DNA of 64,000 nucleotides. Origin: Shewanella sp. Choline-02u-19 (GTDB taxonomy: Bacteria; Pseudomonadota; Gammaproteobacteria; Enterobacterales; Shewanellaceae). Positions 44,279-52,604 of this stretch are shown here, one piece after another. Each line of letters starts with the position of its first letter. Position 1 is the first letter of the stretch. The notes beneath the pieces were generated by a model. The model was given only the letters and a program-made list of their open reading frames with translations, was not told the origin of the DNA and did not search any database. The stretch lies in contig NZ_PJBE01000013.1 of the NCBI RefSeq assembly GCF_002836205.1, positions 1,984,001-2,048,000 of the forward strand, written 5' to 3'. The translations under genes and the position numbers were made by a program.

Positions 44279-44301
44279 ACTTGTAATTTGGCACTGTCAC
44301 T

Positions 44302-44328
44302 AAAAAGCGTACAGGTGTACGCTTTTTT
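44302..44328 (+). terminator. Rho-independent terminator after putP
   Basis: AAAAAGCGTACA-gg-TGTACGCTTTTTT, a long stem with a T7 tail, starts 23 bases after the putP stop. Confidence 0.92.
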
Positions 44329-44505
44329 TATATCTCTCTATTAAGCCCTTGAACAACCAGCCGTTACATACTATTAACCATAAGTTAAACTTAGAGCATC
44401 TCTCAAGCCTCTATGCTATATGGCTTCTTTTTGAATATTCAATCGAATAGATATTTTTTTGGACATGAAAAATATTTAATTAACTAATATTTAACAACAT
44501 TTTAG

Positions 44506-44522
44506 CACTGGTCGGAGTTGTC
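44506..44522. promoter_or_regulatory. FadR-like operator 1 upstream of fadL
   Basis: CACTGGTCGGAGTTGTC matches the FadR consensus AACTGGTCNGACCTGTT in the core and both arms with few differences. It lies 109 bases before the fadL ATG. Confidence 0.65.
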
Positions 44523-44547
44523 AGCTTACTATTACCTACCTAATATG

Positions 44548-44564
44548 CACTGGTCTAACAAGTG
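44548..44564. promoter_or_regulatory. FadR-like operator 2 upstream of fadL
   Basis: CACTGGTCTAACAAGTG carries the left FadR half-site ACTGGTC and a symmetric right end. Its centre is 42 bp (four helical turns) from site 1. E. coli fadL also has two FadR sites, so the pair is plausible. Confidence 0.5.
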
Positions 44565-44630
44565 GATCTTACAGTTAATTTAAATTTAACACTCATATAA
44601 GTAAGACCAATAATAATAGAGATGATAATA

Positions 44631-45941
44631 ATGAAGTATTTCAACAAGACTCTTATCGCAGTATCTGTAGCTTTAGTCAGCACACAATCAATGGCCGCAG
44701 GCTTCCAACTTAACAGCCAATCAGCAACGGGGATCGGTCGCGCATTTGCGGGTGATGCTGTCATCGCCGATAACGCATCCGTTTTATCTCGTAACCCTGC
44801 AGCAATGGCCATGTTTGACGAGAAGCAACTCTCAATGGGCTTAACGTATGCAGACGTAGAGGTTGAAGTCAGTGATGTGTATATTAATTCGAACGTTGGG
44901 CAAATTCACTACGGCAATGTTCCAGACGCAGCCGAAGCTAAAATTATCCCAAACTTTTACTATATTAGCCCAATCAACGACAAGTTCGCTTACGGTGTTG
45001 CTATGTTTAGTAACTTCGGTACTGGTACCGACACTGGTGATTTGTCACAACCAAAATCCATCTTAGGCGGTAAAGCGACAATTCCTGCACCCGTCGATTT
45101 ACTCGGTAAAACTGAAGTAACTACCATTAACTTCAACCTAAGCGCGTCTTACCGTATTAATGACCACTTCAGTGTTGGTGCCGGTTTAGATGTTATTTAT
45201 GGTCAAGGCACACTGACTCGTTCAGGTGAACTGCCTCTAGCGCCAGATGGTTCATATGTGCCAGTGGATCTTGTAGACGTTGATGCTGATGGTGTCGCCT
45301 TTGGTGGTATTGTGGGCGCCGTTTATGAAATTAATGCTAATCATCGTATAGGCGTAAGCTACCGTTTCAGCCCAGAATTTACTGCTGACGGTACCGTAAA
45401 GTTTGGTGGAACCGATTATCAAGAGATCAACATCCCGATCCCTGATATTTTCCAAGTTGCTGGGTTCCACCAGTTAACAGACAAGTTTGCATTGCATTAC
45501 ACTGCACAAATGACAACTTGGGGTGACTTCCATGAAATCACAGTAACGGATCCAAGCGAAGCACAACTTAAAAAGTACGCTTGGGATGACTCTTGGCTAT
45601 TCAGTGTTGGTGGTACTTACTCACTGACTGAAAACTGGACTGTACGCGCAGGCTACATGTTCGACCAAGGTGTTGTTGGCGAAGTCAGCTCTATCTCTAT
45701 TCCTGATTCAGACCGTCAGTGGTACACAATGGGCGCTACATACAACGTGTCTAAGCATACGAGCATCGACTTTGGTATCGCCTTTATTCGAGGTGAAGAA
45801 ACACAGCTAACTGAACAAAGTTCTGTTTTAGGCCTTGTGGGTCAGCAGATGCCTACATTAGGTGATGATCTAGGTACTGTGCACGCGACAACGCTATCAA
45901 ATGCAACTTACTATTCAATGCAGTACAACTACAAGTTTTAA
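44631..45941 (+). CDS. fadL: Outer-membrane long-chain fatty acid transporter
   Basis: The 436-residue precursor starts at the ATG at 44631 (MKYFNKTLIAVSVALVSTQSMA), GAGATG upstream. Mature residues begin AGFQLNSQSATGIGRAFAGDAVIADNASVLSRNPAAM. This contains the FadL N-terminal plug and the NPA motif (S3 kink partner). The barrel ends in YNYKF with the terminal Phe needed for outer-membrane insertion. Two FadR-like boxes upstream tie it to fadIJ. It ends in a terminator. Confidence 0.93.
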   Translation: MKYFNKTLIAVSVALVSTQSMAAGFQLNSQSATGIGRAFAGDAVIADNASVLSRNPAAMAMFDEKQLSMGLTYADVEVEVSDVYINSNVGQIHYGNVPDAAEAKIIPNFYYISPINDKFAYGVAMFSNFGTGTDTGDLSQPKSILGGKATIPAPVDLLGKTEVTTINFNLSASYRINDHFSVGAGLDVIYGQGTLTRSGELPLAPDGSYVPVDLVDVDADGVAFGGIVGAVYEINANHRIGVSYRFSPEFTADGTVKFGGTDYQEINIPIPDIFQVAGFHQLTDKFALHYTAQMTTWGDFHEITVTDPSEAQLKKYAWDDSWLFSVGGTYSLTENWTVRAGYMFDQGVVGEVSSISIPDSDRQWYTMGATYNVSKHTSIDFGIAFIRGEETQLTEQSSVLGLVGQQMPTLGDDLGTVHATTLSNATYYSMQYNYKF

Positions 45942-45960
45942 CGCTGTATTTACATAAACG

Positions 45961-45988
45961 AAAAAGCCGCATTCATTGCGGCTTTTTT
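45961..45988 (+). terminator. Rho-independent terminator after fadL
   Basis: AAAAAGCCGCA-ttcat-TGCGGCTTTTTT lies about 20 bases after the fadL stop. Confidence 0.92.
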
Positions 45989-46080
45989 ATTGCCCACATT
46001 CCATTAACCCTATTTCATTGTACTCAATCGATAAACCTTGCTAACGTGAGCTTATTACACCTCATTTTGAAACTGAACTT

Positions 46081-46797
46081 ATGCAAAAAAATAATACTCT
46101 AGCCGCGATTATCCTAGGAGGGTTTATTTGCCTTGGATTAGTGCTGATGGCCAATACCGTTGGCGATAAGCTAATAAAAATGAAATCAATGGAACGTACC
46201 GTCACGGTTAAAGGTTTAGCCGAGAAAGAGGTGCGCGCCAATGTCGCCATTTGGCCCATTCGCTTTACCGAAGTCGATAACGATCTCGACAACCTTTATG
46301 CAAATGTGCAAACTAAAACAGAAAAAGTGGCCACGTTTCTAAAGCAACAAGGTTTTGATAAGTCAGAAATAACTATCTCACTTCCCGCTATCGATGACCG
46401 ATTAGCCCAAGGTTATGCGGATCCTAATGTGAAGTTTCGCTACGCAGCAAGAGTGTCTCTCTCACTCTATACCGATAAGATCGACCTACTACTTTCAGCC
46501 CGCAGTAATATGCTGTCACTTGCTAAAGAAGGCATTGCTATCTCAGATCAAGATTACGACAGCAAAGCACAGTTCTTGTTTACCAAGCTCAACGACGTTA
46601 AGCCGGAGATGATCCAATCCGCAACTCAAAATGCACGCCAAGTTGCCGAGAAATTTGCGAAGGATTCTGACTCAAAATTGGGAAAAATTAAAAAGGCCGC
46701 TCAAGGTCAATTTAGCATTAACGACCGAGATAGTAATACGCCGTATATAAAGAAAGTCCGTATCGTCTCTACATTGACCTATTACCTTAATGATTAA
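46081..46797 (+). CDS. SIMPL-domain (DUF541) protein
   Basis: A 238-residue protein with an N-terminal helix (LAAIILGGFICLGLVLMANTV) that may be a membrane anchor, then the SIMPL/YggE-like domain (RTVTVKGLAEKEVRANVAIWPIRFTEVDNDL...). The C-terminal KKVRIVSTLTYYLND fits the family. YggE-type proteins are periplasmic and associated with oxidative stress, but their activity is unknown. It is transcribed alone or with the RND genes 170 bases downstream; the inverted repeat in that spacer suggests a separate promoter. Confidence 0.85.
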   Translation: MQKNNTLAAIILGGFICLGLVLMANTVGDKLIKMKSMERTVTVKGLAEKEVRANVAIWPIRFTEVDNDLDNLYANVQTKTEKVATFLKQQGFDKSEITISLPAIDDRLAQGYADPNVKFRYAARVSLSLYTDKIDLLLSARSNMLSLAKEGIAISDQDYDSKAQFLFTKLNDVKPEMIQSATQNARQVAEKFAKDSDSKLGKIKKAAQGQFSINDRDSNTPYIKKVRIVSTLTYYLND

Positions 46798-46918
46798 CCC
46801 GCCAAAACACCTTTAGCGCTTTAGCATTAAACGCGTAATGACACGGTCGACAGGTGCTGCAATTGCGCATAAAAGCATATTCATCGCATTTTACTAATGA
46901 ATAATGATTGCGCCTTTG

Positions 46919-46954
46919 AAATACATCCATTAGAATAATCTCATGGATGTATTT
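46919..46954. promoter_or_regulatory. 12-bp perfect inverted repeat upstream of the RND adaptor gene
   Basis: AAATACATCCAT and ATGGATGTATTT flank a 12-base AT-rich centre (tagaataatctc) and end 13 bases before the adaptor ATG. The ATACAT/ATGTAT halves recall operators of AcrR-like repressors. In RNA the same sequence would form a hairpin next to the ribosome site (AGGT). Either reading implies control of the pump. Confidence 0.6.
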
Positions 46955-46967
46955 TAGGTAATCAACG

Positions 46968-48023
46968 ATGGCAACTTACGCTCCCCCCTTTGCACTGCTC
47001 TTATTATCGCTAATGTCTAGCCTAGCTTTACCTACATTGGCCTATGCTGCATCGACGGTTGATAGCGTTCCAACCATAACGGTTGAATACACCTCCTACC
47101 CCAATTGGGTTGTACTAGATGCGGTTATCGAGCCAACAAAAGCCGCTACGGTGTCGGCGCAGACATCGGGACGTATTATAAAACTCAATTATGATGTGAA
47201 TGATATTGTCGCTAAAAATGCATCACTATTAGAAATTACCAGTAAAGAGCAAGGTGCGCTATTAGCTGCAGCCGAAGCTGAATATGCAAGAGCAAATGCA
47301 CAAAATGTCGAAGCCCAAGCGCAGTTGCAACGTTATAAAAAGCTTTTTCCTCAAGGCGCTATTTCTGAAGGCTCAATGGATGAAGCACAAGCTAATGCTA
47401 AATCAACTCAGCAAGCAGTCAGTGCAGCAAATGCAGGCATAGTGCAAGCCACTGAATCTTTAAAATATACCGCGGTAAGCGCGCCCTTTGCGGGGGTGGT
47501 GACCCAAAGGCACGTTGAACAAGGTGAGACCGTCAGCCCTGGGCAAGCATTATATTCTGGCTACTCTTTAACCCAGATGCGCGCGGTCACCCACGTACCA
47601 CAACGTTATATCAGCGCCTTAAAGCTGCAGCCTAAGTTCAAACTCACATTAGCCGATGGCAAACACATTTTCAGCGACAAGCTCAATGTATTTGGCTTTG
47701 TCGACCAAGCCAGTCACAGTTATAAAGTGCGTATCGAACTGCCCACTGAAATATCGGGTCTCATCCCTGGCAGCCTTATTAAAGCCCGGTTTATTAGCGG
47801 TCAACGCCAAACAATGTTCATTCCTCAAACAGCCCTTATCACCATGAACGAGTTAAATGCCGTTTATCTACAGCAGAATAACAAGTGGGTGCTTAATCAA
47901 GTCAGAGTTGGCCAGCAGGACAGCGATACAATTGAAGTGTTATCAGGATTATCTAATGGTGATGTCATCGCAAGAGATGCTTATCAGACCTTATTGCGTT
48001 TACAAAAGCAGTCTAAACCTTAA
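46968..48023 (+). CDS. RND efflux periplasmic adaptor
   Basis: A 351-residue membrane fusion protein. It has a signal peptide (MATYAPPFALLLLSLMSSLALPTLAYA), the lipoyl-like half-motif AATVSAQTSGRIIKLNYDVNDIVAKNASLLEI, an alpha-hairpin coiled coil (LLAAAEAEYARANAQNVEAQAQLQRYKKLFPQGAISEGSMDEAQANAK) and the second lipoyl half SAPFAGVVTQRHVEQGETVSPGQALYSG. It bridges the inner-membrane pump encoded next and an outer-membrane TolC-type channel not encoded here. It lacks a lipobox, so it is soluble in the periplasm. Confidence 0.92.
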   Translation: MATYAPPFALLLLSLMSSLALPTLAYAASTVDSVPTITVEYTSYPNWVVLDAVIEPTKAATVSAQTSGRIIKLNYDVNDIVAKNASLLEITSKEQGALLAAAEAEYARANAQNVEAQAQLQRYKKLFPQGAISEGSMDEAQANAKSTQQAVSAANAGIVQATESLKYTAVSAPFAGVVTQRHVEQGETVSPGQALYSGYSLTQMRAVTHVPQRYISALKLQPKFKLTLADGKHIFSDKLNVFGFVDQASHSYKVRIELPTEISGLIPGSLIKARFISGQRQTMFIPQTALITMNELNAVYLQQNNKWVLNQVRVGQQDSDTIEVLSGLSNGDVIARDAYQTLLRLQKQSKP

Positions 48024-48035
48024 GGAGCTGACAAG

Positions 48036-51000
48036 ATGACAAACAGACAAAAATTAGGGATTTCAGGACGCATTGCCGCTGCTTTCCAGCTTAGTGCTAT
48101 TACCCCTTTACTCGCATTACTCGGCCTTTTACTCGGCTTATTTGCAGTATTGGTGACCCCAAAAGAGGAAGAGCCTCAAATAGACGTCACTTTTGCTGAT
48201 GTTTATATCCCTTTTGCAGGAGCATCGCCTGCTGAAGTAGAGAGTTTAGTGACCTTACCCACTGAACAAATCATCTCTGAACTTAAAGGAATTGACACCC
48301 TATACTCATTTTCACAGCCGGATGGCGCCCTCTTTATTGTTATTTTTGAAGTGGGCATTGCACGTAACGACGCCATCGTAAAACTCTATAATCAGATCTA
48401 CGCTAACTTAGATAAACTGCCACTCAATGCTGGCGTCGGTCAGCCTCTTATTAAACCTCGCGGCATTGATGATGTACCGATAGTCAGCTTAACCTTGTGG
48501 TCAAAAGAGTCTAGTGTCTCAGCTGAGCAACTCACCCATGTTGCCAATAGTTTGGAAACTGAGATTAAACGGATTCCAGGCACCCGTGAAATCAACTCAG
48601 TGGGTGCGCACCAACTCACTCTCAATGTCAGAATAGATCCTGTAAAAATGAACTACTATGGGATCTCATATAACGAAATCCATAATAGTTTAAGCAGTAA
48701 TAACTACGTCTCTATGCCAGCTTCATTAGTACAACAAAACCAAGAAATCAAGGTTCAAACAGGTGAGTTCCTAACCAATATAGACGATGTAAAACAACTG
48801 GTGGTTGCGATTAGGGAGGATAGCGATAAGCATACTGCACCCGTATTCCTTGCCGACATTGCCGATATCACCCTTAAAGCCGACATCCCTGTTCAGAGCG
48901 CTTGGCATGGCGACAAAAAGAAAATCTATCCCGCTGTAACGATTGCTATAGGCAAACAACCAGGCGTAAACGCCGTCGATATTGCTGATGCAATACTTGA
49001 GCGCGTAGATAAAGTCGACAATATATTATTGCCAGACGGAGTAAATATTTCAGTGTCACGTAACTATGGTGAAACTGCGGGTAATAAAGCCAATACTTTG
49101 ATTTTAAAATTGATGTTTGCTACCTCGGCGGTGGTCATTCTCGTGTTACTGACCATGGGATTTAGAGAAGCACTTGTTGTTGGTATCGCCATTGTCATAA
49201 CACTTGCCCTCACCCTCTTTGCCTCTTGGGCATGGGGATTTACCTTAAATCGTATCTCTTTATTTGCCCTAATCTTCTCGATTGGCATTTTGGTCGATGA
49301 TGCCATTGTGGTTGTGGAGAACATTCATCGGCATATGGCGATGGGTAAGCGCACATTCACAGAGCTTATACCTATAGCCGTTGATGAAGTGGGCGGCCCT
49401 ACCATTTTAGCCACCTTTACTGTTATCGCAGCCTTGCTACCAATGGCTTTTGTATCAGGATTAATGGGGCCTTATATGAGCCCTATTCCTATCAATGCCA
49501 GCATGGGGATGTTGATCTCTTTAGCCGTCGCTTTTATGGTCACTCCTTGGTTGAGCCGTAAACTGTTAAAACATGACAGCACTAAAACAGCTGCCGAAAG
49601 TGAGGCTAACAATACACAACAACCGCATACCGACGGTCTAATGCTGCGGGTTTTCACACGGTTAATTGGGCCATTTGTCATCGGTAAAGCTGCCAGAAAG
49701 GCACGCTTTGGATTAGCTGCGGCAATTTTTGTACTCATCGCTATCGCGGTGGCACTGCCTATCGGAAAACTGGTGGTGCTAAAAATGCTTCCGTTTGACA
49801 ATAAGTCAGAGTTTCAGATTTTGGTCGACCTGCCTGAGGGAACACCGGTTGAACAAACTCAACGCACATTAAAAGCATTAGCTCAACATCTTAACCAAGT
49901 TGAAGAGGTCGATAATTATCAGATCTATGCAGGCACCAGTGCGCCAATGAACTTTAATGGTTTGCTTCGTCACTACTTTCTGCGACAAACCCAAGAGTTA
50001 GGCGATATTCAAGTTAACCTCGTCGATAAACAACATAGAGAACGTGATAGCCACAGTATTGCTATCGCGGTAAGAGCGCCGTTGCAGGAGATAGCAAAAC
50101 AATATAATGCCAATGTAAAAATCGTAGAAGTGCCTCCAGGCCCACCAGTGTGGTCGCCCATTTTGGCTGAAGTTTATGGTCCAAGTGCCGCTATTCGCGA
50201 GCAAGCTGCAACAGCGCTTGAAGCCCTTTTTAAGCAAACGACAGACGTTGTCGATATCGATATCTATCTACCCGCTAACCAAGCCAAATGGCAGGTCAAT
50301 ATCGACCGCAGTAAAGCCAGTCTACTGGGCATTCAATATAGTCAAATAGTCGATTTGGTCGCCACCAGCATAGGGGGTAAAGATATTAGCTACCTTCATG
50401 CGCCTAACCAAAAGCACCCTGTTCCCATCCGCATCCAGCTAAAAGAGGAAGACAAGTTCAATTTAGAGCAGGTGCTAAACCTCACTATAAAGAATAGTAA
50501 GGGTCAAGCCATTGCGATGTCTGAGCTATTACAGATAGACAAGGGCGTTATCGACACGCCAATCATCCATAAGAACATGATTCCAATGATCATGGTCGTG
50601 GCTGATATGGCAGGCCCTCTGGACAGTCCTCTGTACGGCATGTTTGACATGGTCAGCCAAATCAATGCAGAAGATGGCTTGGGCTTCGACCAACACTACA
50701 TCAACCAACCTTCAGGACTCGACAGTATCGCCATACTCTGGGATGGAGAATGGAAAGTCACCTATGAAACGTTTAGGGACATGGGTATCGCTTACGCCGT
50801 AGGCATGATAGCGATTTACCTGTTAGTCGTAGCCCAATTTAAGTCTTATAGCGTTCCGCTCATTATCATGGCTCCCATCCCGCTAACGATCATCGGTGTC
50901 ATGCCCGGTCATGCATTGCTTGGGGCGCAATTCACCGCCACATCGATGATAGGCATGATAGCGCTCGCAGGGATCATTGTGCGCAACTCCATTTTATTAG

Positions 51001-51257
51001 TGGATTTTATCCATCAAGAAATCGCGGCAGGTGTGCCGTTTGAACAAGCCGTTATTCATTCTGGTGCAGTGCGTGCAAAACCCATTATGCTAACGGCCTT
51101 GGCGGCCATGATAGGCGCGCTTTTCATCTTAGATGACCCTATTTTTAATGGCTTGGCCATTAGCCTTATTTTTGGAATTTTGGTTTCCACCCTGCTCACC
51201 TTGGTGGTTATTCCCGTCCTGTATTACGCAGTGATGAAAAACCGGTATCAACATTAA
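48036..51257 (+). CDS. RND-family efflux pump permease
   Basis: A 1073-residue inner-membrane transporter with the 12-helix RND layout. Helix 4 carries the proton-relay acids in SIGILVDDAIVVVENIHRHM, and two large periplasmic loops follow helices 1 and 7. The duplicated second half ends GIIVRNSILLVDFIHQEIAAGVPFEQAVIHSGAVRAKPIMLTALAAMIGA. It resembles the AcrB/CusA superfamily branch whose N-terminus has PKEEEPQIDVTFADVYIPFAGASPAEVESLVT. The ligand cannot be named. AAGGAG before the ATG and 12 nt spacing to the adaptor indicate one operon. Confidence 0.93.
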   Translation: MTNRQKLGISGRIAAAFQLSAITPLLALLGLLLGLFAVLVTPKEEEPQIDVTFADVYIPFAGASPAEVESLVTLPTEQIISELKGIDTLYSFSQPDGALFIVIFEVGIARNDAIVKLYNQIYANLDKLPLNAGVGQPLIKPRGIDDVPIVSLTLWSKESSVSAEQLTHVANSLETEIKRIPGTREINSVGAHQLTLNVRIDPVKMNYYGISYNEIHNSLSSNNYVSMPASLVQQNQEIKVQTGEFLTNIDDVKQLVVAIREDSDKHTAPVFLADIADITLKADIPVQSAWHGDKKKIYPAVTIAIGKQPGVNAVDIADAILERVDKVDNILLPDGVNISVSRNYGETAGNKANTLILKLMFATSAVVILVLLTMGFREALVVGIAIVITLALTLFASWAWGFTLNRISLFALIFSIGILVDDAIVVVENIHRHMAMGKRTFTELIPIAVDEVGGPTILATFTVIAALLPMAFVSGLMGPYMSPIPINASMGMLISLAVAFMVTPWLSRKLLKHDSTKTAAESEANNTQQPHTDGLMLRVFTRLIGPFVIGKAARKARFGLAAAIFVLIAIAVALPIGKLVVLKMLPFDNKSEFQILVDLPEGTPVEQTQRTLKALAQHLNQVEEVDNYQIYAGTSAPMNFNGLLRHYFLRQTQELGDIQVNLVDKQHRERDSHSIAIAVRAPLQEIAKQYNANVKIVEVPPGPPVWSPILAEVYGPSAAIREQAATALEALFKQTTDVVDIDIYLPANQAKWQVNIDRSKASLLGIQYSQIVDLVATSIGGKDISYLHAPNQKHPVPIRIQLKEEDKFNLEQVLNLTIKNSKGQAIAMSELLQIDKGVIDTPIIHKNMIPMIMVVADMAGPLDSPLYGMFDMVSQINAEDGLGFDQHYINQPSGLDSIAILWDGEWKVTYETFRDMGIAYAVGMIAIYLLVVAQFKSYSVPLIIMAPIPLTIIGVMPGHALLGAQFTATSMIGMIALAGIIVRNSILLVDFIHQEIAAGVPFEQAVIHSGAVRAKPIMLTALAAMIGALFILDDPIFNGLAISLIFGILVSTLLTLVVIPVLYYAVMKNRYQH

Positions 51258-51316
51258 TATTCAAAACCGCGCAGGCTGCTAACGCGAGCTTGCCTTTTAA
51301 CTAGTGAGGAATCGAT

Positions 51317-51529
51317 ATGTCTACAGAACGTGCCATTATGGCTTTTGCCGGTGTGATGATCTTGTTATCGTTAGCACTAACCTTGTGGGTCAATCACAAC
51401 TTCGTCTGGCTTACTGCATTTGTAGGCGCAAATTTATTACAAAGTGCCTATACTGGTTTTTGCCCTGCTGCAATTGTGCTGCGAAAATTGGGCTTCAAAT
51501 CAGAGGCGCAATTGGCAAGAAATGAATAA
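51317..51529 (+). CDS. DUF2892 (YgaP-type) membrane protein
   Basis: A 70-residue two-helix protein (AIMAFAGVMILLSLALTLWV; FVWLTAFVGANLLQSAYTGFCPAAIVLRKLG). The TGFCP-x-x-x-x-LRKLG ending matches DUF2892, the membrane part of rhodanese YgaP. A rhodanese gene follows, so the two may form the split equivalent of YgaP. GTGAGGA precedes the ATG. It lies 59 bases after the pump gene and may be on the same transcript. Confidence 0.88.
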   Translation: MSTERAIMAFAGVMILLSLALTLWVNHNFVWLTAFVGANLLQSAYTGFCPAAIVLRKLGFKSEAQLARNE

Positions 51530-51662
51530 CGTGGTGTTTTTTATTTTGATTAACAAGTGAAATATAGTGAGCTGATTTGAATCATCGGCTCATTAATCTC
51601 CTCTATAACAATTTAAAACACCATCAATACACATCAAATAATAACAATATTAAGGAATGTTG

Positions 51663-52055
51663 ATGAGTCACTCGCTTAAGTTGCAATATAAATTGTCAAA
51701 CATCATTAAATTTATGACATTCAGTGCTTTATTACTTATGGTTAATAACCTAGCACTTGCCGCAGATCAAAATGCACAACAGGCTTGGCAGAATATAGAG
51801 GCTGGTGCCTTAGTGGTTGATGTTAGAACGGCTGAAGAGTTTGCCGAGGGCCATTTACCCAACGCAATCAATATTCCCTTCGAGCAAATAGTGACTGTAT
51901 TTGCCGACAAAAATATCGATACAGATCAGGCTGTAGTCCTTTATTGCCGCAGTGGCCGTCGTAGCGGCATTGCGAATGATGCTTTAATTAGTGCTGGTTA
52001 TTCCAATACCTATAATGGTGGCGGTTATCAGACGTTAATTCAGCAACAAAAATAA
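51663..52055 (+). CDS. Exported rhodanese-domain sulfurtransferase
   Basis: A 130-residue protein with a signal peptide or anchor (MSHSLKLQYKLSNIIKFMTFSALLLMVNNLALAA). A single rhodanese domain follows, with GALVVDVRTAEEFAEGHLPNAINIPFEQI and the active-site loop LYCRSGRRSGIA (persulfide Cys in CRSGRR). The ATG at 51663 has AAGGA at proper distance; the ATG 6 bases upstream would touch the ribosome site. It is PspE-like in size and export. Sulfur acceptor unknown. Confidence 0.9.
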   Translation: MSHSLKLQYKLSNIIKFMTFSALLLMVNNLALAADQNAQQAWQNIEAGALVVDVRTAEEFAEGHLPNAINIPFEQIVTVFADKNIDTDQAVVLYCRSGRRSGIANDALISAGYSNTYNGGGYQTLIQQQK

Positions 52056-52071
52056 CTTCAATAATCTATGG

Positions 52072-52096
52072 TACGGCTGCATATTTGCGGCCTTTT
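52072..52096 (+). terminator. Probable terminator after the rhodanese gene
   Basis: GGCTGC-atattt-GCGGCC (one G-U pair in RNA) followed by TTTTAT, about 17 bases after the stop. Confidence 0.6.
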
Positions 52097-52604
52097 ATGT
52101 TTGATAAGCGTCTGCTCCTGCTACATTTACCTTTCCCAACAACACAATCAGATCTTTAAACTAAAAAAACACATGTTTTTGGATATACACCCCGCGCAAA
52201 GCATCTTAACAGACGATTAAACTAGACAGGCTAATTCCAAATAAGTATAAGTTATTACTAAAGTTGCATTGGTATTTAATTTTATTTATTTCAGGCAGTT
52301 AAGATTGAAGTAACTCCCGGCCCTCATATTGAATACAAGATACCATTATTTGCACCATCTCCCGCAATAGAATATAAAGTCACATAAAAAGCATCACTAG
52401 TCAGCATGGGCTAAGTAATAAGCATATCCATTCAAGTAACGAAATCTATCCACACTCTTATGTCAACCCACCGCCCCATTAACATTTGTTTTACATTTGT
52501 AATAACTGCAGATACATTCGTTCACACAGCAAGGCAAAACATAATTGTCTGCTGTAAACATTATAAGAAACAACATAATATCCTGAATAACATGGAAGAC
52601 AGTT
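52097..52604. other. Long promoter-side spacer of the subtilase gene
   Basis: About 500 AT-rich bases without an open frame of note. A short imperfect repeat (ACATTTGTTTTACATTTGTAATAA) lies near 52485-52505. It should contain the promoter of the secreted protease. Confidence 0.45.
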
